Assembly: GCA_034440615.1 (NCBI GenBank)
Contig: JAOTOM010004956.1
Coordinates: forward strand, 328,501 to 392,500
Length of the DNA stretch: 64,000 bases
Direction: 5' to 3'
Source: Ashinkailepas kermadecensis
Taxonomy: Eukaryota > Arthropoda > Thecostraca > Neolepadidae
Shown: positions 27,265 to 39,056 of the stretch, one piece after another
Position numbering within the stretch: position 1 is the stretch's first letter
Layout of the letters: each line of letters opens with the position of its first letter
The notes under the pieces: model-generated
Databases searched by the model: none
Told to the model about the DNA's origin: nothing
The model's input: the letters and a program-made list of their open reading frames with translations, nothing else
Program-made: the position numbers and the translations under genes

Positions 27265-27603
27265 TCAGATCATGGCAGGAACTGAACACGCCTTCAATAC
27301 AGCCTTCAGGCGTGGCGTGTAGGACAGTCTGTTGCCGCTAAACTTGTCGGTGTTGCACACGTGGACGCACATGAACATAGCCGTATTCTTGCACTTCAAG
27401 AACGTTAATTTTTCAGCAAACATGGTGAAAGATATGGCCCAGAGCAGCAGCTGTTCTTCCATATTGAGATCCGTGCAATTTAACACATCTACCCCTCTGA
27501 CGCGTAGTACTTTTTCGGCATAGTGTGGACTCATCATGTTGGTGTCTGGTCCGTCCACGAATATGTTTTCATACTCCCCCAGTGCACGTGCATCGACGGC
27601 AGC
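27265..27603 (-). CDS. Unrecognised open frame, possible exon
   Basis: On the minus strand about 110 codons are open, from 'AVDARALGEYENIFVDGPDT' at the high-coordinate side to SVPAMI and a stop. Composition is that of a real globular protein (balanced hydrophobic and charged residues, several Cys). A good acceptor (TTTTTTCTGCAG) lies just upstream, at about 27613, but the first in-frame codon after it is TGA, so this frame cannot be joined to it directly. I do not recognise the family. It could be a decayed gene or an exon whose real boundary is elsewhere. Confidence 0.3.
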   Translation of the reverse strand, partial: AAVDARALGEYENIFVDGPDTNMMSPHYAEKVLRVRGVDVLNCTDLNMEEQLLLWAISFTMFAEKLTFLKCKNTAMFMCVHVCNTDKFSGNRLSYTPRLKAVLKACSVPAMI

Positions 27604-27971
27604 GTGTCACCTGCAGAAAAAAGAAAATTCAAAGATACTGTTGTTACCACTCCGAACTAAATTGGGAGTGGATGAAAAATCACAAGAGTATGTAGACGTT
27701 GCCGATACAATTAACTATTCACTTTTGTTCAGCTGTAGCTCTTTGCTAACCATGTCATAAGACACCACCTATATGTTGTCATTGGCCGTTGTCTCCCGTG
27801 CATATCAAAAGCCGAAAATGTATGCAATAGTTTATCTACAGAGAGGTTTATTCAGATTGAAATGAGAACTTTCAATGCTTAACCTTCACACTCTGGTGAG
27901 GAATTTATTTTGGCCCACTTATTTTTGGTAACGACAGCAACAAGCTACGCGCAAACGCGCCGACAATTTAC

Positions 27972-28137
27972 ATATCTTCGCAGAGTTGAACAAGGCATCG
28001 ATTGACATTAAATACGAGACGATATCATACCAGAATACAAAATTTGGCAAAGCCAAGTCACGGCTCTCGAAATGAACTTGTAGGTTCGAACAAGGCCACA
28101 TCACAAGGCCAGACTCATAATTTAGCGTTTCAGGTAT
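27972..28137 (-). CDS. Candidate exon, function unknown
   Basis: The minus strand encodes IPETLNYESGLVMWPC, 'HFESRDLALPNFVFWYDIVS' and YLMSIDALFNSAK between a possible acceptor (GCACAAG) and a possible donor (ATATGTAAAT). The frame is open from 28155 to 27919. It could follow the candidate exon at 28190-28336 in frame. The family is unknown. Support is composition and splice-like edges only. Confidence 0.3.
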
Positions 28138-28189
28138 CTTGTGCATAATACCCACAAAGAAGAAAATGTTTTTCGTTTAAAATACAAAC

Positions 28190-28336
28190 CTGCGTATGTG
28201 TATGATAAAACACCGTGCCGTTTGCACGGGCACCAAAATTCAACTCAATATCATTTTCCGGTTGTGGTTTGGTCACCGACAACAAATCAATTGCACCCAT
28301 TACGGGCGCATGGGGCGCATGGGATGTGAAAATCTG
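28190..28336 (-). CDS. Candidate exon, function unknown
   Basis: Minus strand, 147 nt, in frame from an acceptor (CACACTTCAG) to a donor (ACGCAG|GTTTGT). It encodes 'HAPVMGAIDLLSVTKPQPEN' followed by DIELNFGARANGTVFYH. An internal ATG (VMGAID) could be a start. It is in phase with the candidate exon at 27972-28137. No domain recognised. Confidence 0.3.
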
Positions 28337-28620
28337 CTGAAGTGTGCGGATTAAGATTCCCTAGAACCTCTAGGCCCCACCCCGCCATGTTGTCTGACTG
28401 AGCCGCTGATGTAGGTATTTGGAATATGCAATAGTTATGAAATTATATTCGTGGTTTGACAAAACAAAAATCACTACATCGTTCTCATCAGTTTCTGTGT
28501 ACGCTTTTTAACGAAGCTATCTTCACGACGCCGTCACATCCCATATCTATGTGAGTTGTTACGAACATTGTCATGCACAAAATGACCAACCGATATGACG
28601 TAGGCCCGCAAATTACATAC

Positions 28621-28744
28621 CTGCATCGCAGCCAACCCCCGCTTGGAATGCTGCTTTTAACTTTTGCAGAGCGTCTGTCGCCGCGTTCTTCTCTTGTACA
28701 CCGCTTCCACCTTGGCCCCTTATACGAGCCAGCTCGTTCCACAT
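28621..28744 (-). CDS. Candidate exon, function unknown
   Basis: Minus strand, 124 nt, bounded by a good acceptor (CTTTCCCAG) and a strong donor (GCAG|GTATGT). One frame gives MWNELARIRGQGGSG, then VQEKNAATDALQKLKAAFQ and AGVGCDA, which reads like an amphipathic helix. It does not join in phase to the exon at 28190-28336, so either an exon is missing between them or they belong to different genes. Confidence 0.35.
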
Positions 28745-28979
28745 CTGGGAAAGATCAAGTAATATCACGCACCCTTATCTTGCACCTGAGCATTGCAACA
28801 TGACCATATTCCACGTCCCACAACGAATTATTAAATAGCCTTCCTCAGTTAGAGTGTATGCAAACGATCGCATCCTTTGAATGCATCAGTAGACAAGGCT
28901 TAATCCAAGGGAGGGACGGATGGAGCGGTCGGTCGCCCTTTTGGAGCAAAAAAATGAAATATTGTCATTTTGTTTTAAT

Positions 28980-29500
28980 ATTTTCAATTTTAGAACCCAT
29001 CTATCGCTCGCTGGCCGCGCCCGAGCACCCCAGGCACCCGGCACCCGGGTCGTCTGGCGCTCGCCGATAGACGGCCGCCGGTCGCGGCCGCTCCCGGCTG
29101 CCGTCTATCGCTCGCTGGCCGCGCCCGAGCACCCCAGGCACCCGGCGCCGCCGAAGGGCCGCGGCGCTCCCGATAACGGCCGCCGGTCCGCCGCTATGCT
29201 CGCCCCAGGCACCCGGCACCCGGGTCGTCTGGCGCTCGCCGATGGACGGCCGCCGTCCATCGCTCGCTGGCCGCACCCGGCACCCGGGTCGTCTGGCGCT
29301 CGCCGGACGGCCGCCGGTCCGGCCCTCCCGGCCCGTTACTCGCTGGCCGACCCGGGCCGTCTGGCGCTCGCCGATAGACGGCCGCCGGTCGCTGTCTGTC
29401 TGGCCGGCCCGAGCGGCCGCACCCGGGCCGTCTGTCGCTCGCTCTAGACGGCCGTCTATCGCTCGCTCTCGACGGCCGTCTATCGCTCGCTCTCGACGGC
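28980..29500. repeat. GC-rich tandem repeat, proximal part of the satellite
   Basis: Long irregular units contain GGCACCCGGGTCGTCTGGCG, CTCGCTGGCCGCRCC and TAGACGGCCGCCGGTC. They blend into the 29500-32045 array through the shared phrase CGATAGACGGC (in its other strand GCCGTCTATCG). Open frames over 150 codons rich in Arg, Pro and Ala are a by-product of the GC-rich repeat. Confidence 0.85.
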
Positions 29501-31555
29501 GTGGGGGTCTGTTTGTCTGTCTGTATATAGACGGCTTCGGGAGCGAGCGATAGACGGCAGTCGAGATCGAGCGATAGACGGCGTGGGGGGCTGTTTGTCT
29601 GTCTGTATATAGACGGCGTCGGGATCGAGCGATAGACGGCAGTCGGGATCGAGCGATAGACGACAGTCGGGAGCTGTCTGTCTGTCTGTGTAAAGGCGGC
29701 GTCGGGAGCGAGCGATAGACGGCGTCGGGAGCTGTCTGTCTGTCTGTCTAGAGATGGCGTCGGGATCGAGCGATAGACGGCGTCGGGAGCTGTCTGTCTG
29801 TCTGTCTAGAGACGGCGTCGGGAGCGAGCAATAGACGGCGTCGGGAGCGAGCAATACGCGTCGTGGCTGTCTGTCTGTCTGTCTATAGACGGCGTCGGGA
29901 GCGAGCGATTGACGTCGACGGGAGCGAGCGATAGACAGCGTCGGGAGCTGTCTGTCTGTCTGTCTATAGACGGCGTCGGGAGCGAGCGATAGACGGCATC
30001 GGGAGCTGTCTGTATGTCTGTTTATAGACGGCGTCGGGAGCGAGCGATAGATGGCGCCGGGAACGAGCGATAGACGTCGTCGTGTGCGGTCTGTCTGTCT
30101 GTCTATAGACGGCGTCGGGAGCGAGCGATTGACGTCGACGGTAGCGAGCGATAGAGGGCGTCGGGAGCTGTTTGTCTGTCTGTCTATGGACGGCGTCCGG
30201 AGCTGTCTGTCTGTCTGGCTATAGACGGCGTCGGGAGCGAGCGATTGACGTCGACGTGAGCGAGCGATAGACGGCGTCGGGAGCTGTTTGTCGGTCTGTA
30301 TATAGACGGCGTCGGGAGCGAGCGATAGACGGCGTCGGTAGCGAGCGATAGACGGCGTCGGCAGCTGTCTGTCTGTCTGTCTATGGACGGTGTCGGGAGC
30401 TGTCTGTCTGTCTGTCTGTCTATAGACGGCGTCGGGAGTGAGCGGTAGACGGCGTCGGGAGCGCGCGATAGACGGCGTCGGGAGCTATCTGTTTGTCTGT
30501 CTATAGACGGCGTCGGGAGCGAGCGATAGACTGCGCCGGGAGCTGTCTGTCTGTCTGTGTATAGACGGCGTCGGGAGCGAGCGATAGACGGCGTCGTGAG
30601 CGAGTGATAGACTGCGTCGAGAGCTGTCTGTCTGTCTGTCTATAGAGGGCGTCGGAGCGAGCGATAGACGGAGTCGGGAGCTGTCTGTCTGTCTGTCTAT
30701 AGACGGCGTCGGGAGCGAGCGATAGACGGCGTCGGGAGCTGTCTGTCTGTCTGTCTATAGACGGCGTCGGGAGCGAGCGATAGACGGCGTCGGGAGCGAG
30801 CGATAGACGGCGCCTAGAGCGAGCGATAGACTGCGTCGGGAGCTGTCTGTCCGTGTGTCTATAGACGGCGTCGGGAGCGAGCGATAGACGGCAGTCGGTA
30901 GCGAGCGATAGACGGCGTTGGGAGCGAGCGATAGACGGCGCCGGGAGCGAGCGGTAGACGGCGTCGGGAGCTGCCTGTCTATCTAAAGACGGCGTCGGGA
31001 GCGAGCGATAGACGGCGTAGGGAGCGAGCGATAGACGGCGGCGGGAGCGAGCGATAGACGGCGTCGGGAGCTGTCTGTCTGTCTGTCTATAGACGGCGTC
31101 GGGAGCGAGCGATAGATGGCGCCGGGAGCGAGCGATAGACGGCGTGGGGAGCTGTCTCTCTGTCTGTCGATGGACGGCGTCGGTAGCGAGTGATAGACGG
31201 CGTCGGGAGCGAGCGATAAACGGTGTCGGATGCTGTCTGTCTGTCTGTCTATAGACGGCGGCGGGAGCGAGCGATAGACGGCGTCGGGAGCGAGCGATAG
31301 ACGGTGTCGGGATCGAGCGATGGACTGCCCGGGTGCAGCCGTCCGAGCCGGCCAGCGAGCGATAGACGGCGTCCGGAGCGAGCGATAGATGGCCCGGGTG
31401 CAGCCGCCCGGGCCGGCCAGCGAGTGATAGATGGCGTAGGGAGCAAGCGATAGACAGCGTCGGGAGCGAGCGATAAACGGCGTGGGGAGCGAGCGATAGA
31501 CGGCCCGGGTGCAGCCGTCCGGGCCGGCCAGCAAGCGATAGACGGCGGCGGGAGC

Positions 31556-31590
<35 letters not shown>

Positions 31591-32046
31591 AGACAGCGTC
31601 GGGAGCAAGCGATAGACGGCGTCGGGTGCGAGCGATAGTCGGCGTCGGGAGCTGTCTGTCTTTCTGTCTATAGAGGGCGTCGGAGCGAGCGATAGACGGA
31701 GTCGGGAACTGTCTGTCTGTCTGTCTATAGACGGCGTCGGGAGCGAGTGATAGACGGCGTCGGGAGCGAGTGATAAACGGCGTCGGGAGCGAGCGATAGA
31801 CGGCGTCGGGAGCTGTCTGTCGGTCTGTCTATAGACGGCGTCGGGAGGGAGCGATAGACGGCGTCGGGAGGGAGCGATAGACGGCGTCGGGAGCTGTCTG
31901 TCTGTCTGTCTACAGAGGGCGTCGGGAGCGAGCGATGGACGGCGTCGGGAGCTGTCTGTCTGTCTGTCTATAGAGGGCATCGGGAGCGAGGGATAGACGG
32001 CGTCGGGAGCTGTCTGTCTGTCTGTCTATAGACGGCGTCGTGAGCA
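29500..32046. repeat. About 2.5-kb satellite of two alternating units
   Basis: Two modules mix. One is GACGGCGTCGGGAGCGAGCGATA (about 23 bp). The other is GACGGCGTCGGGAGC followed by (TGTC)3-6 and TATA (about 35 bp). Both start with the same 15 bp, so the second is the first with a tetranucleotide run in place of GAGCGATA. Near 31320-31540 a third module appears three times (GGCCCGGGTGCAGCCGYCCG, then GGCCGGCCAGC), resembling the 29-kb part. The array ends abruptly at a CpG-poor domain at about 32047. Confidence 0.95.
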
Positions 32047-33070
32047 AGCCTCTTGATCAAGCCTCTTGAATTTTTTACCTCATGTTTGTTTTGCGTTTGG
32101 TGGTGCATTTGATCTCCCTATTGGATTTTGTGTCCATGGCTGCTGTGCGTTGTCAGCCATTTGTCATACTTTGCAGTCTTGATGTTTAGTAACATTCCTT
32201 GGTTTGCCTCCAGCATTTCCAATTTGGAACTGGTGTTTGTATGATGATGGAAAGTTATTGATGATCTATAGGTGATGGTAGAATCTGGATATTTAATCCT
32301 GCTACCATATTACCACATCTTTCCACTCAGAAACCTTAAAAAGAATGCTAATGATCTCTGAACCTCTCAAATGCAGTGCCACAGCACTGATTGAGACACT
32401 GTTTTTACTGGTGCTTCACATCCCACAAACCCAGTCAGGAGCACAGTGTGAAAATCTCAATTGCAGCTTATTGTAGGACATCATGTCTTAATTGTGGTGG
32501 AGTGGGGTGTCATATGCCTGATCTGTGCTAAATGGGCGAGCATTCCCATCTCAATGGGGATATGTGTGATATTTGTCTGATTGCTTTGTGATTGAGTGGC
32601 ACCCTAAGTGGTTTGATTATGTGATGGTGTTTCATGTCAGATGTTGGCAGCTGGAGGTATGCTCATTTTGATGGTGATATGGAATGTGTTGCCAGCAGGC
32701 ACATGGGAAGCTCCCCTCCATTGGCCAGCCATGCTGGTCTACCTGGCTGTGATATGGGGCCAGCCTTGTCATGACCTTGACTGGGGCTAGGTCCAGAGTT
32801 GGGATTCTGTGTGCACCAAATGCACACCTGTCAGCACAATTCAGAGTGTCTGGTCTGCCAGCCCAAATACAATGACCTGTATCCATTTGCAGAATGTGGA
32901 GAATATTTGGCAACAAGGTCTAATCATATTTTGTGCTTTCAGCATCTGCTGCATGGGCCTGCAAGTGGTGCCAACTGGTTGGCCGAGATTAGCTGCTGCC
33001 CGACAACCACCTCTCCGACCGCAGTGGGACAGCAGGTGGTGGTGGGACAGCGGTGTCATTTTGTGCACAA
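32047..33070. other. CpG-depleted stretch, no certain exon
   Basis: CpG is nearly absent from 32047 to about 32900, and the change at the satellite edge is abrupt. A possible acceptor (TTTGTGCTTTCAG) at about 32942 precedes a 43-codon frame (HLLHGPASGANWLAE...) ending at 33072. It is not recognised and may be chance. Confidence 0.4.
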
Positions 33071-35890
33071 CTGAAGAGAGGGCTCACAAAGATTAATGAT
33101 AGGCTGTGACAGGCCACTTCACGACAAAAGTATACTGGCATGTCGTTGGCATGCGCTATTATAACACTTGATGTTCTTAATGTGCTGCGACTGCCTCGAC
33201 ACAGGCCTAGCACATGTTCGAAGCACGTCGTTCCAGCTGCAGGAGCAATGATGGCCTTGTGTTGCACACATTTGATGGTTTTGTGTATAGGTGTCTTTCC
33301 TGGAAAGCATTGAAACTGGCGTGAAGGTGGTAAGAGTTGTCCGATTTTCCCTTCTCTGAGATTATTGCAAGTTGGTGCAAATAAGCACTCGTAAGAACCA
33401 AATGAATATTGTATCCAGATAGCTGTTGAGAGACTTTTCGACCAATTCGCAGCTTGATCCAAGGGTTTATGCAACAGAGGAGGGCGAGGCCTCTCACCGA
33501 ACATTTGATTACTTGATTTGATTTGATTCTTCGCTTAGTATTATTGTCCGCCGTGGAATCGTCGATCCAGAACAGGGATGAGGGCAGTGAAGGATATGCA
33601 CGAACAGCTCAAGGCATTTCTGTCTAGGGGACACCTTTCGCTAAACATTCCGACGGCGGGATGGCGTGATGGTGGCGTTTGGCCGATTGGAGTTGGTACG
33701 GATGAACCTTTGCGATGCGGCACTTTTCTCGGTTGTATGAAAATTTTCGTTCACCGATCTGGACCTGGAACGGGATCACACAGTGCACGCCCGCCTCTGG
33801 ATCCGCCAGTGAAATATGCGTGTGCACTGATGTGTTCTGTTTGCGTCTGTTACCTTTTGTGTCTGTAAATGCTTGTAACTTGTGGAATACATTTGGTGAA
33901 GAGGAGTGCATTTTTTTCTGCGTCTTCTACACTGGTTGCATTTGGTTGGAGGCCGAGCAACGTTCTCCTCTTTAGGAAAATTGAATTTCCCTCTTCTCGT
34001 CGTCCCGAGGTAAGTAAGGCGTTTTGCGAGAATGAGCGATGGAAGCATATCACAATCAACCGATAAAAATCTGGGTTAAATCTGGCGTTGAAAGACTTGC
34101 CTGTGCTACCCGAGGAAATGTCTGTTAGTGTGGTGAGGTGAGCTGGAATACACTCTCAATTTTCAACTTTAACACTCGGGAGTCATCAGCATTGCGAGGG
34201 TCATAATTCAACGGATACAATCTTCTCCAAATGTATGCAAGGCAAAACACCTGGAGGTTGTAGCACCATCTGCATGAGATATACAAGGTGGCACTGCAAT
34301 TATCAGCTTAGTGAATTGACAATACGTGGTGGCAGGGGTGAAGCTTTATATGACATTGTGAGGCCACTTGCATGACCCCCCCATGTGGCCTTTGCACCTC
34401 TAAATAATATAAACTTATAATATGAGATACTAGTGGTATGCCCCCAATCCACTTGTGCCCGCTTATTGCTTTCATGTGCTGCGCCCTCTCCCTCGACGAA
34501 ATTATGTTCCGATGACTAGGCCTATGGGTGGCAACATTTATTTTTGCAACAGTCTCAATGTACAATGATGGAACATGTACGAATCGAGTATCGGCACTCG
34601 TACCCTTCTGATCAGGCTTCTGGTGCATATTAAATGAATTTGCATCGCCATGAAGGTTCTCTTCTACCATTGCTGAGTTCTGCCTAACTTCTTCCATATA
34701 ATTGTTCATCTATGTTCCATTTCGAAGTTCTATTTTTCAACGTTTTTCATTTGTTTCTACCCACTTGTATGACAACGGGGCACATCTCCATCTAATTGCA
34801 TCCAGCTACCTAACAGATCCAGCGGGGCCCTGGGGGACGGCCACCCTCCTCCCTCCCCTTGGGAACCCGATGAAGGTCTCCGACATAGATGGTTGCTTGT
34901 TCAGTTAGTAAAGGCTCTAAACAAAGAAACATAATAATGCATTATTTCCTTTTTATTTCCCATGCATTATTCCCCCTTCGGCAAACGCACGATCTTTCGG
35001 TGAAGGTTGAATGCTCCTTCACCCCCTCCATCCTCAACACATTTTTCAGCCGGAGACGCTTCTCCGAATAGAGAACGTCCTCGGCATGTGGGAAGCTCGA
35101 TTGCACCCATCCTTCCCCTCAGAGGCGTAGGAACGTCTCAAAAAGTGGAGGGGGGAAATCCATTTTGAAGTTCATTCTTTCCATGCATTGCCATAACATT
35201 AATGTTAAACTTTCATAGAAAGTGGAGGGTCATGGCCCCTTGCCCCCTGTTCCTACACCCATTCCTCCCATTTCCCACACTCAACGAACTTTTACCCGAA
35301 GGTGCTTCTTCGGATGGAAAAGGCGCCCCCTAAAAAATAAGCCCGCACCCTCGTAACGAAATCCAGATCCGTCAGTGAAACATACCACCATGTGTGCCTA
35401 CCATGCCCCTGTCGGTTCCCTATATTGGTTCAGATAATGTCGAACCTGTAGTATTTTATAGTAAGCATAGATGGGGCTAGCGCAACGCTGACAAGCGTTC
35501 GACACTTCCCTCAGGACCCACAAAACATGAATATTCGTTAATTTATTGATATATTGAAAAACAGGATTATAATTATCTAGTATGAGAATCTAAAATTTAC
35601 CCATAAATTCGGTCGTCATAATTCATATCAGGCAGGTATTGTTCTTATTTATTTCCTGGGACGAAAACTCTATCATATTGAAGGTATAGAGATGACAGGT
35701 TCATGCCATTCGCGCAGTTCGGTTGTATTCTACAGCAATATATATATTATGATAATATCAGTTTAGCAAATATATATGTGCGGAACTGTCAAAATAATAC
35801 AACAAAAACATATCATTACAGGCCGCTACGCGAATCGTCATTTCATTTTGACACACATTGCCACCACTAGGCAGCACAGCTAAGGCATAT
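33071..35890. other. Gene-free stretch with transposon remnants
   Basis: A solitary end of the second MITE family (GGATCCGCCAGTG) lies at 33799-33811, and a variant (CCAGATCCGTCAGTG) at about 35366-35380. A 'TTTTTCAGCCGGAGACGCTTC' type phrase near 35043 belongs to the 25.6-26.0-kb repeat. Phrases such as AAAGTGGAGGG repeat near 35137 and 35220. No supported gene. Confidence 0.4.
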
Positions 35891-35894
35891 TGGG

Positions 35895-36262
35895 GATGTA
35901 TCGTAACCCCTAATGTATCATAACCTCAAATATACCCTAACCTCAAATGTACCATAACCTCAAATGTATCACAACCCCTAGTTTTCATAACCATAATGTA
36001 TCGTAACCTCAAATGTATCATAACCTCAAATGTACCATAACCTCAAATGTATCATAACCTCAAATGTATCATAACCTCAAATGTATCATAACCTCAAATG
36101 GATCATAACCTCAAATGTATCATAACCTCAAATGTATCATAGCCTCAAATGTATCATAACCTCAAATGTGTCATAACCTCTAATGTATCATAACCTCAAA
36201 TGTAACATAAACTCAAATGTATCGTAACCTCAAATGTATCATAACTCCTAACGTACAAACCT
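35895..36262 (+). repeat. 17-bp satellite, array 1 (about 21 units)
   Basis: The unit is ATGTATCATAACCTCAA, 17 bp, with scattered point changes and more variation at both ends. The same unit, reverse-complemented, forms the array at 51243-51545. It is directly followed by ATATCAGCTGACGACG, also shared with the second locus. Confidence 0.97.
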
Positions 36263-36515
36263 CTAATATCAGCTGACGACGCCGGGCCATGGCAGGCGAT
36301 TTTCGTCCATACGGAGGTCCTACGTTCTTCTGGACTCTGCCTAGCGGCGCCGCCAGTGAAAAGAACCTGATGTTGATATATTCTCCGCTAGATGTCCGCT
36401 TCATTAGTTTCACAGCGCCAGGATGCTGCCAACTTTGGAAATTTGAAGATCTTGGTGAAATCTGGAGGTTTTTGCTAGGGTCCTTTTGGAGGAAAAAGGG
36501 AGCGCAATGAGGCAC
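36263..36515 (+). other. Sequence shared with the flank of the second 17-bp array; short ORF
   Basis: TAATATCAGCTGACGA followed by an ATG and GGCGATTTTCGTCC matches the reverse complement of 51195-51240. From the ATG at 36289 a 73-codon frame (MAGDFRPYGGPTFFW...) runs to 36510. The equivalent ATG at the other locus (51226, minus) opens a 74-codon frame whose start differs in sequence. Neither is recognised as a protein; they are more likely parts of a repeat. Confidence 0.4.
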
Positions 36516-36559
36516 GTCAAAACTTTTATCGGCAGATGGCAGGGCAACCGGTTCAGTCC

Positions 36560-38700
36560 AACTGAAGATCCCTCAGCACATCCCTGAGCTCACTCCTGCA
36601 CCTTATTTTTTCTCCATATGTGTTGATTTAGAAGTATCGTCTTCCTATGTGGGACTAATTTGCTGAGCAGCCATGGTGCAAATGATATTTAAAAGATGTA
36701 TGCAGTTTGTTGGTGGTTTTATGTCATTGAAGTAGGTAACTTCATTCAAATATTGAATATTACATTTTAATAAAAGTTTCTAATTTAGCACCATGCCACC
36801 ATAGGTCCCATAGTCCCATAGAGCATCAGCAAATCCCTGGACAATAGCAATCAGCTGCTGGCGTCGCGTTTAGCTACATATGTGACGCTTCTAGGCGATT
36901 ATGAACAATGTCATTTTTATACATCTACGAGCGCCAAATTGACCAATCAGAGTGCAGCGTTATTGTGAAAATAGCAAGAATAGCTTTTGTCGAACGCTTC
37001 GTGTATGGGTGAGTCGCGTGCATTGTAGGTTGGATAGATTGTGTTCTGGAATGGTTGTTATTATTGGTACGCTGCGTAGTTGGGCTCGCATGTTGTGCAT
37101 GGTGATTTTCGCCTCCCTGAAATAGGATTTTGTTTTGTGCAAGAATGCAGCCATCGGTCTGGCACAGCATGTTGTAGCTTTTTCCGGTTTCCAAAAATCC
37201 GAGGATCGCCAATGCATGCATGGAAGCTTGCTGTGAGGTGTGCTGCTTTGGTATCCCCAATAATACCGCTGCTTTTAGGTTATTTACCATGAATACGGAG
37301 GTAGGTAGATAGGCCCCTGCCTGTTTGTTATGCATCAAGTAGTTACATACCTATGTCATCTGTCTTTTTAATGTTACTTTAAGCTAAAACTGTTTTAATT
37401 CAATCCTATACAAATGACAAGTGGCCATGGTCCAGACTGCAAAGTATGGCAATGAGCTCTGGTCTGTGGGAATCAGGGGTGGAGCCTTGGATATATTTTT
37501 AGGCCTCATGCTCAGATCATAACCACCATATGCCATTTCCACCACAAGCCTATGGGCATATGTTGGCTGTGGGTATGCACCATACATATGCTGTATACCC
37601 AGACTGCAAAGGATGGCAAATGGCTCTGTGAGGCCCACCAGCAGTGAAAAAATAAGCATTCAAATGCACAGGGAGGACAAAAACCTGCACCGGAGAGATT
37701 AAATACATGCACAAAATTCCGAAAATAACTAATAAGAAGGTTTGTGAATTTCCAGTTCGGTGTAATTTCTTATTTCTTTGAAGTTCTTTTTATGCAATGT
37801 TTATAAGTGTGCTGAACATGATCTGACCACTCTAAGGAAATTTGTGAAGTTAATAGTCTGGTGTAATTTCTGATTTCTTGGAAATTCTTTTTCTACTGCA
37901 ATGTTTATAAATGTGCTGAACATGATCTGACCACTCATTTCCTCTGGAAATGCATACTTTTCAGTTGGGAGGCAAGATAACACCCAACAATTTTGAATTG
38001 CAGAATTTGAAGAAATTTTGCAATGTTTGTGATGTCTTTACATTGATTGGTTGACAGGTATATTTATGAGCAGGAAAAAACACTAAAGCAGCCCATTATA
38101 ATCATTTCTAGCTTTCCCTGAGGTGCAAACATGTTTTCAGAGATTGGATTTCTGAAAAGGTGCCTTTGGTCCCACTTTGATGTTGAGTAGCACAATAATT
38201 ACATTTTCAAGTTTTCACGTATTTTTTATGGAGGACACATGAAAACACCCATGTAGTACATGGACAAAGGTTCAATATAATATGAGGGCATAGGTAGAGT
38301 TGGACTTGACTGCCTGAGTTAGTGTGAAATCCTCTTGTGGCATTTGGCATACAAATAAAAATAAAAATGTACATTGAGCATACGTACAATGGAATTCTTG
38401 TTGCAGTTTTATATGTCACAGTAATAGTGTATCTGCAACAGAAGTGGCTGCATAAGTCTTACCTGTTTGCAGTATTTCTCCAAATTTTAGAATGCATTTT
38501 TTTCCAATGTTTGCTCAGCCATTTATGGAAAGCCTTTGTGGCATATGTTTGATTTGTTTTTACTGCATGTTATTAACAAATTTAAAAGTAATTTCATTAC
38601 AACATTATTAATAACCAAAGCAGTTCAAACTGATTTTCTTATATGTGCATTATGTGTGACACTGTCTAGTTCATTAGCATTTTGACGATATTATTTTGAT
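36560..38700. other. Mostly CpG-depleted stretch, no certain exon
   Basis: CpG is low from 36560 to 36850 and from 37300 to 38700. A CpG-rich island lies between (36860-37300) and contains possible donors (TATGGGTGAGTCG near 37006; GAATACGGAGGTAGGT near 37296). That pattern would fit a promoter followed by a methylated gene body leading to the candidate exon at 38708, but no start exon can be fixed. Confidence 0.35.
37741..37936 (+). repeat. About 100-bp tandem duplication
   Basis: Two adjacent units share TTTGTGAA, GGTGTAATTTCT, 'GCAATGTTTATAARTGTGCT' and GAACATGATCTGACCACTC, with small differences. Local duplication in a CpG-poor stretch. Confidence 0.92.
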
Positions 38701-38707
38701 GTTTCAG

Positions 38708-39056
38708 TGCTTCTGGAAATCCTGAGCCAGCAGCAGAGCACACTGGAGACAGTTATGTTCATTAGCCTGATGATGATGTTCTGTTTGAACGTAAGGATGC
38801 TGATGCTGGTCCCAATCCCAGCTGTCCATCACCAACACAGGGTGACATGAAGAAGCAGTTGGAACTACTTCAGCAGGAGCCCAGCAAGTCTTGGGGTGCA
38901 TTGGTTGTGGCAAAGGGTACTGCCGCTAGGGAGATGGTGAGCATGCTCAAAGTTCTCACAAAAGAACACCAGCCCATCACCAGTCGAACTGCTGCACTGG
39001 TGCCGCCCCGGCCGCGTCATGCCAGGCGCCGATGCGACCGGAGACCGGGTCGTTAG
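38708..39056 (+). pseudogene. Candidate terminal exon with one in-frame stop
   Basis: After an acceptor (GATGTTTCAG), a frame encodes ASGNPEPAAEHTGDSYVH, a TAG at about 38764, then PDDDVLFERKDADAGPNPS, DMKKQLELLQQEPSKSW, 'GALVVAKGTAAREMVSMLKV' and a basic tail RPRHARRRCDRRPGR before a stop at 39056. The middle looks like a helical segment and the order acidic-helical-basic is protein-like. Apart from one TAG it is open for 116 codons, and an ATG lies at 38847. The family is unknown: it may be a live exon starting after the TAG, or a pseudogene. Confidence 0.35.

Noticed and set aside
28920..31980. Arg/Pro/Ser-rich frames of 100-240 codons on both strands
   Set aside because: They follow the GC-rich satellite; the periodic products (such as SIARSRRRLSLAPDAVY) mirror the repeat.
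35895..36262. CRISPR-like array
   Set aside because: 17-bp units are directly adjacent with no unique spacers. It is a satellite, and the genome is eukaryotic.
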